The notes under the pieces were generated by a model. It worked only from the letters and a program-made list of their open reading frames with translations. It searched no databases and had not been told where the DNA came from. DNA of 7,708 bases. It comes from DASUZD01 sp036377055. Its GTDB lineage: Bacteria; Actinomycetota; Thermoleophilia; Gaiellales; Gaiellaceae. The position numbers and the translations under genes were made by a program. Below are positions 5,976 to 7,708 of the stretch, piece after piece (the first letter of the stretch is position 1; the number at the start of each line of letters is the position of its first letter). The DNA lies in the NCBI GenBank assembly GCA_036377055.1, contig DASUZD010000341.1, forward strand, positions 1-7,708, in the 5' to 3' direction.

Positions 5976-5981
5976 TACGAT
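5976..5981 (+). promoter_or_regulatory. -10 element of the AI-2E/ABC operon
   Basis: TACGAT (TANNNT, 4 of 6 to TATAAT) is followed by exactly 7 nt and then ATG at 5989, the same geometry as the opposing M23-like gene's promoter. This predicts a leaderless mRNA starting at 5989 and excludes the upstream ATG at 5980, which overlaps the hexamer. Confidence 0.45.
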
Positions 5982-5988
5982 GGCCGCC

Positions 5989-7221
5989 ATGCCCGGCGGG
6001 GCGGCGAAGATCGAGATCCCGCGGTGGATTCAGCTCGTCGGTCTGCCGCTGCTCCTGGTGCTCGGATGGGTCGTGGCGGGCGCCGTCCGTCACGTCGTCT
6101 TCATCTTCATCGTCGCCGCGCTGATCGCGCTGCTCCTGAATCCGATCGTGCGCGCGCTCGGACGGGTCTGGATCCCGCGCGGCCTGGCCGTCGCGATCGT
6201 GTACCTCAGCTTCGCCGCTGCTGTCGCCATGGCGATCCTCGCGCTCGCGACCGTCGTCGTGAACCAGACCAGATCGGCCTCGACGCGCGTGGACTCGTAC
6301 TTTACGAAGGAGCACGGACAGCCGCGGCAGACACACGCCGAGCGCGACCTCGACCGGCTCCAGGCCTGGCTCGACCGGCACCACCTGAAGCAGATCCGGA
6401 TCCGCCGGCAGGGCCACGACTTCCTCGAGAACATCGGCACGAAAGACGTGCAGAAGTACACGTCGAAGGCGATCGACTGGGCCGAGGGCGCCGCGATCTC
6501 GGTCTTCCAGCTGCTCTTCAGCGGCGTCCTGATCGTCGTGATCTCGATCTACATGCTGCTCGACATGCCTCGGCTCGCGTCCGGGGTCGACCGGCGTTTC
6601 CCGCCGCGGCCGGGGTCGCCGCCGCTGATTCCGCGGATCGAGGCCGCACTCGCCGGCTATGTGAAGGGCCAGGCGCTGTTGTCGCTGATCATCGGCTTCA
6701 GCGCGGGCTTCGGGCTCTGGGTCCTCGGCGCGCTCGGCTGGGTCCCGGGCGCCGACCGCTACGCGCTCCTCTTCGGAACGTGGGTCGCGCTGATGGAGCT
6801 GATCCCGTACCTCGGGCCGTGGCTGGGCGCGGTCCCGCCCGTGATCTACGCGCTCGTCGTGCACCCGATCGCGGCGATCTGGGTCGCGATCCTGTTCCTT
6901 TTCATCCACCAGATCGAGGGCCACGTCGTCGTCCCGAACGTGATGGGAAGCGCGCTCCGCCTGCATCCGCTGCTCGTCATCTTCGGGCTGCTCGCCGGCG
7001 GCGAGATCTACGGGCTGCCCGGGGTCTTCGTCGCCCTGCCGCTCCTCGCCGCGATGCGCGCGATGTGGGAGTTCTTCTCCGAGCGGATCGCGCTCGAGCG
7101 GTGGGCCGAGGGCGGGCCGGTTCCCGTCGAGGTCGAGATCGAGCCGACGGGGCCCGCACCGGTCGCGCCGGTCGAGCGCGCCGAGCCGCCGCAAATTCCG
7201 CCGGCCGCGGCGAAGCGGTGA
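5989..7221 (+). CDS. AI-2E family transporter (PerM/YdiK-like membrane protein)
   Basis: A 410-residue polytopic protein of the AI-2E transporter family (PF01594), whose members include TqsA-type exporters and Na+/H+ antiporters; the substrate cannot be told from sequence. Helices lie at about 14-32, 35-52 and 66-92. A soluble charged segment follows (95-165, with LDRLQAWLDRHHLKQIRIRR). A further helical block (168-190) comes next, then the conserved C-terminal half with YVKGQALLSLIIGFSAG (224-240), LIPYLGPWLGAVPPVI (271-286), HQIEGHVVVPNVMG (307-320) and RLHPLLVIFGLLAGGEIYGL (324-343). The last 40 residues form a Pro/Glu/Ala-rich cytoplasmic tail. The start at 5989 is chosen because a -10-like TACGAT ends 7 nt before it; 5980 (ATG) and a GTG at 5893 are also in frame, but the added stretch is hydrophilic and poorly supported. 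The stop overlaps the next gene as GTGA. Confidence 0.9.
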   Translation: MPGGAAKIEIPRWIQLVGLPLLLVLGWVVAGAVRHVVFIFIVAALIALLLNPIVRALGRVWIPRGLAVAIVYLSFAAAVAMAILALATVVVNQTRSASTRVDSYFTKEHGQPRQTHAERDLDRLQAWLDRHHLKQIRIRRQGHDFLENIGTKDVQKYTSKAIDWAEGAAISVFQLLFSGVLIVVISIYMLLDMPRLASGVDRRFPPRPGSPPLIPRIEAALAGYVKGQALLSLIIGFSAGFGLWVLGALGWVPGADRYALLFGTWVALMELIPYLGPWLGAVPPVIYALVVHPIAAIWVAILFLFIHQIEGHVVVPNVMGSALRLHPLLVIFGLLAGGEIYGLPGVFVALPLLAAMRAMWEFFSERIALERWAEGGPVPVEVEIEPTGPAPVAPVERAEPPQIPPAAAKR

Positions 7222-7658
7222 CGCCGGCCCAGGCGGTCCTGTCGGCCCGCGGGGTCGCGAGGCGCTTCGGCCCGCAGGTCGCGCTGGCGCCCACGGATCT
7301 CGACGTCGGCGACGCAGAGGCGGTCGCTCTCGTCGGGCCGAATGGCGCGGGGAAGTCGACGCTGCTCGCGATCCTCGCCGGCGCGCTGGAGCCGAGCGAG
7401 GGTCTCGTCGAGCGTCGCGAAGGGACCCGCGTCGGCTGGGTTCCGCAGCGGCCGGCCCACTACGCGAGGCTGACCGCGCGCGAGAACCTCGAGCTCTTCG
7501 CGCGGCTGGAGGGCGAGCCGCGGCCGGCCGACGCGGCCGCGCGGCTGCTCGCGTCCTTCGAGCTGCCCCCGGACGGGCTGGGTGCCGCAGCGGTCGGCGC
7601 ACTACGCGCGGCTGACGGCGCGCGAGAACCTCGAGCTCTTCGCGCGGCTCGAGGGTGA
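7218..7658 (+). CDS. ABC transporter ATP-binding protein, disrupted after the Q-loop region
   Basis: The frame starts at GTG 7218 in a GTGA overlap with the AI-2E gene. Residues 1-120 are a normal ABC ATPase N-terminal half: a short A-loop region (RRFG, 15-18), Walker A GPNGAGKST (40-48), Q-loop VPQRP (Gln77) and LTARENLELFARL (85-97). Such subunits power membrane transport by hydrolysing ATP. Before the LSGG signature would appear, the sequence returns at 7576 to a second copy of the Q-loop segment in the +1 frame, so the open frame reads 27 unrelated residues and stops at 7656-7658 (146 aa). The signature, Walker B and H-loop are not in the window. In the other frame, coding from 7576 continues to the window end (GWVPQRSAHYARLTARENLE onward). 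The gene is either a true pseudogene, or intact in the cell and wrongly assembled here. The partner permease is probably downstream. Confidence 0.72.
   Translation: MTPAQAVLSARGVARRFGPQVALAPTDLDVGDAEAVALVGPNGAGKSTLLAILAGALEPSEGLVERREGTRVGWVPQRPAHYARLTARENLELFARLEGEPRPADAAARLLASFELPPDGLGAAAVGALRAADGAREPRALRAARG
7434..7575 (+). repeat. copy 1 of the ABC Q-loop segment (142 bp)
   Basis: The first unit of a head-to-tail pair. It encodes GWVPQRPAHYARLTARENLE and what follows, to FELPPD, in the main ABC frame. Over the first 81 bases it matches copy 2 at 74 positions, including a perfect run of 32 nt, after which the two drift apart and differ in length by about three codons. Confidence 0.85.
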
Positions 7659-7708
7659 CGAGCGCGCTCGCGTGGACGAGCTGCTGGAAGCGTTCGAGCT
7701 GCCGGAAG
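7576..7708 (+). repeat. copy 2 of the ABC Q-loop segment (133 bp to window end)
   Basis: The second unit starts directly after copy 1. The 142-bp step is 47 codons plus one base, so it lies in the +1 frame. It encodes GWVPQRSAHYARLTARENLE, then GDERARVDELLEAFELPE, a normal ABC stretch, and runs off the window. Six of the seven base differences from copy 1 over the first 27 codons are synonymous in this frame. Confidence 0.85.

Noticed and set aside
5893..5988. Upstream extension of the AI-2E gene to GTG 5893 or ATG 5980
   Set aside because: The extra residues are hydrophilic with no family similarity, and the region carries the -10-like hexamer and a dyad; ATG 5980 overlaps the hexamer itself.
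4996..7602. 868-codon open frame on the minus strand, antisense to the whole AI-2E gene and part of the ABC gene
   Set aside because: Only its last 263 codons (from 5787) look like protein. The rest is Arg/Asp/Pro-rich translation typical of the reverse of a high-GC gene, while the plus strand there encodes a clear AI-2E protein.
1..7708. CRISPR arrays, tRNA or rRNA genes, insertion-sequence ends
   Set aside because: No regularly spaced direct repeats, no cloverleaf or rRNA-like conserved stretch, and no transposase motif or flanking terminal inverted repeats seen on either strand.

Overview
The window is very GC-rich (roughly 70% by eye), gene-dense DNA. Third codon positions are almost all G or C, GTG starts are common, and gene pairs overlap by a few bases. 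The protein style fits a high-GC actinomycete, perhaps a deep-branching soil or environmental lineage such as Thermoleophilia/Gaiellales. That placement is an inference from protein flavour; no rRNA or marker gene is present.

Left block (+ strand, 87-3554): a tightly coupled envelope-glycosylation operon. A GtrA-type small membrane protein is followed by two multi-spanning GT-C/GT87-like glycosyltransferases. The first carries an extra N-terminal signal peptide and a PepSY-like extracytoplasmic domain. The GtrA protein probably moves or presents a polyprenyl-phosphate-linked sugar that the two GT-C enzymes transfer outside the membrane. A strong hairpin (2-43) and a -10-like hexamer precede the operon.

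Middle block (+ strand, 3551-4215): a toxin-antitoxin pair fused to the operon's end by an ATGA overlap. It comprises a small, probably antitoxin, protein and a MazF/PemK-family toxin. Its third-position GC is visibly lower than that of the glycosyltransferases, hinting at a different history.

Right-middle block (- strand, 5787-4217): a LytM/M23-like membrane-anchored protein that lacks two of three zinc ligands, then a YmdB-family metallophosphoesterase. The phosphoesterase stop and the mazF stop face each other with one base between them.

Right block (+ strand, 5989-7708): an AI-2E/PerM-type membrane protein, coupled by GTGA to an ABC-transporter ATPase that runs into the window edge. That ATPase contains a diverged, out-of-frame 142-bp repeat of its Q-loop region, which looks like a junction between two homologous genes (assembly chimera or recombination).

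Two themes stand out. First, both mazF and the ymdB-like gene seem to start at CTG inside a CTGA stop-start overlap. Second, the gtrA, M23-like and AI-2E genes each have a TANNNT hexamer 7-9 nt before ATG, as expected for leaderless mRNAs. I found no CRISPR array, tRNA, rRNA or insertion sequence.
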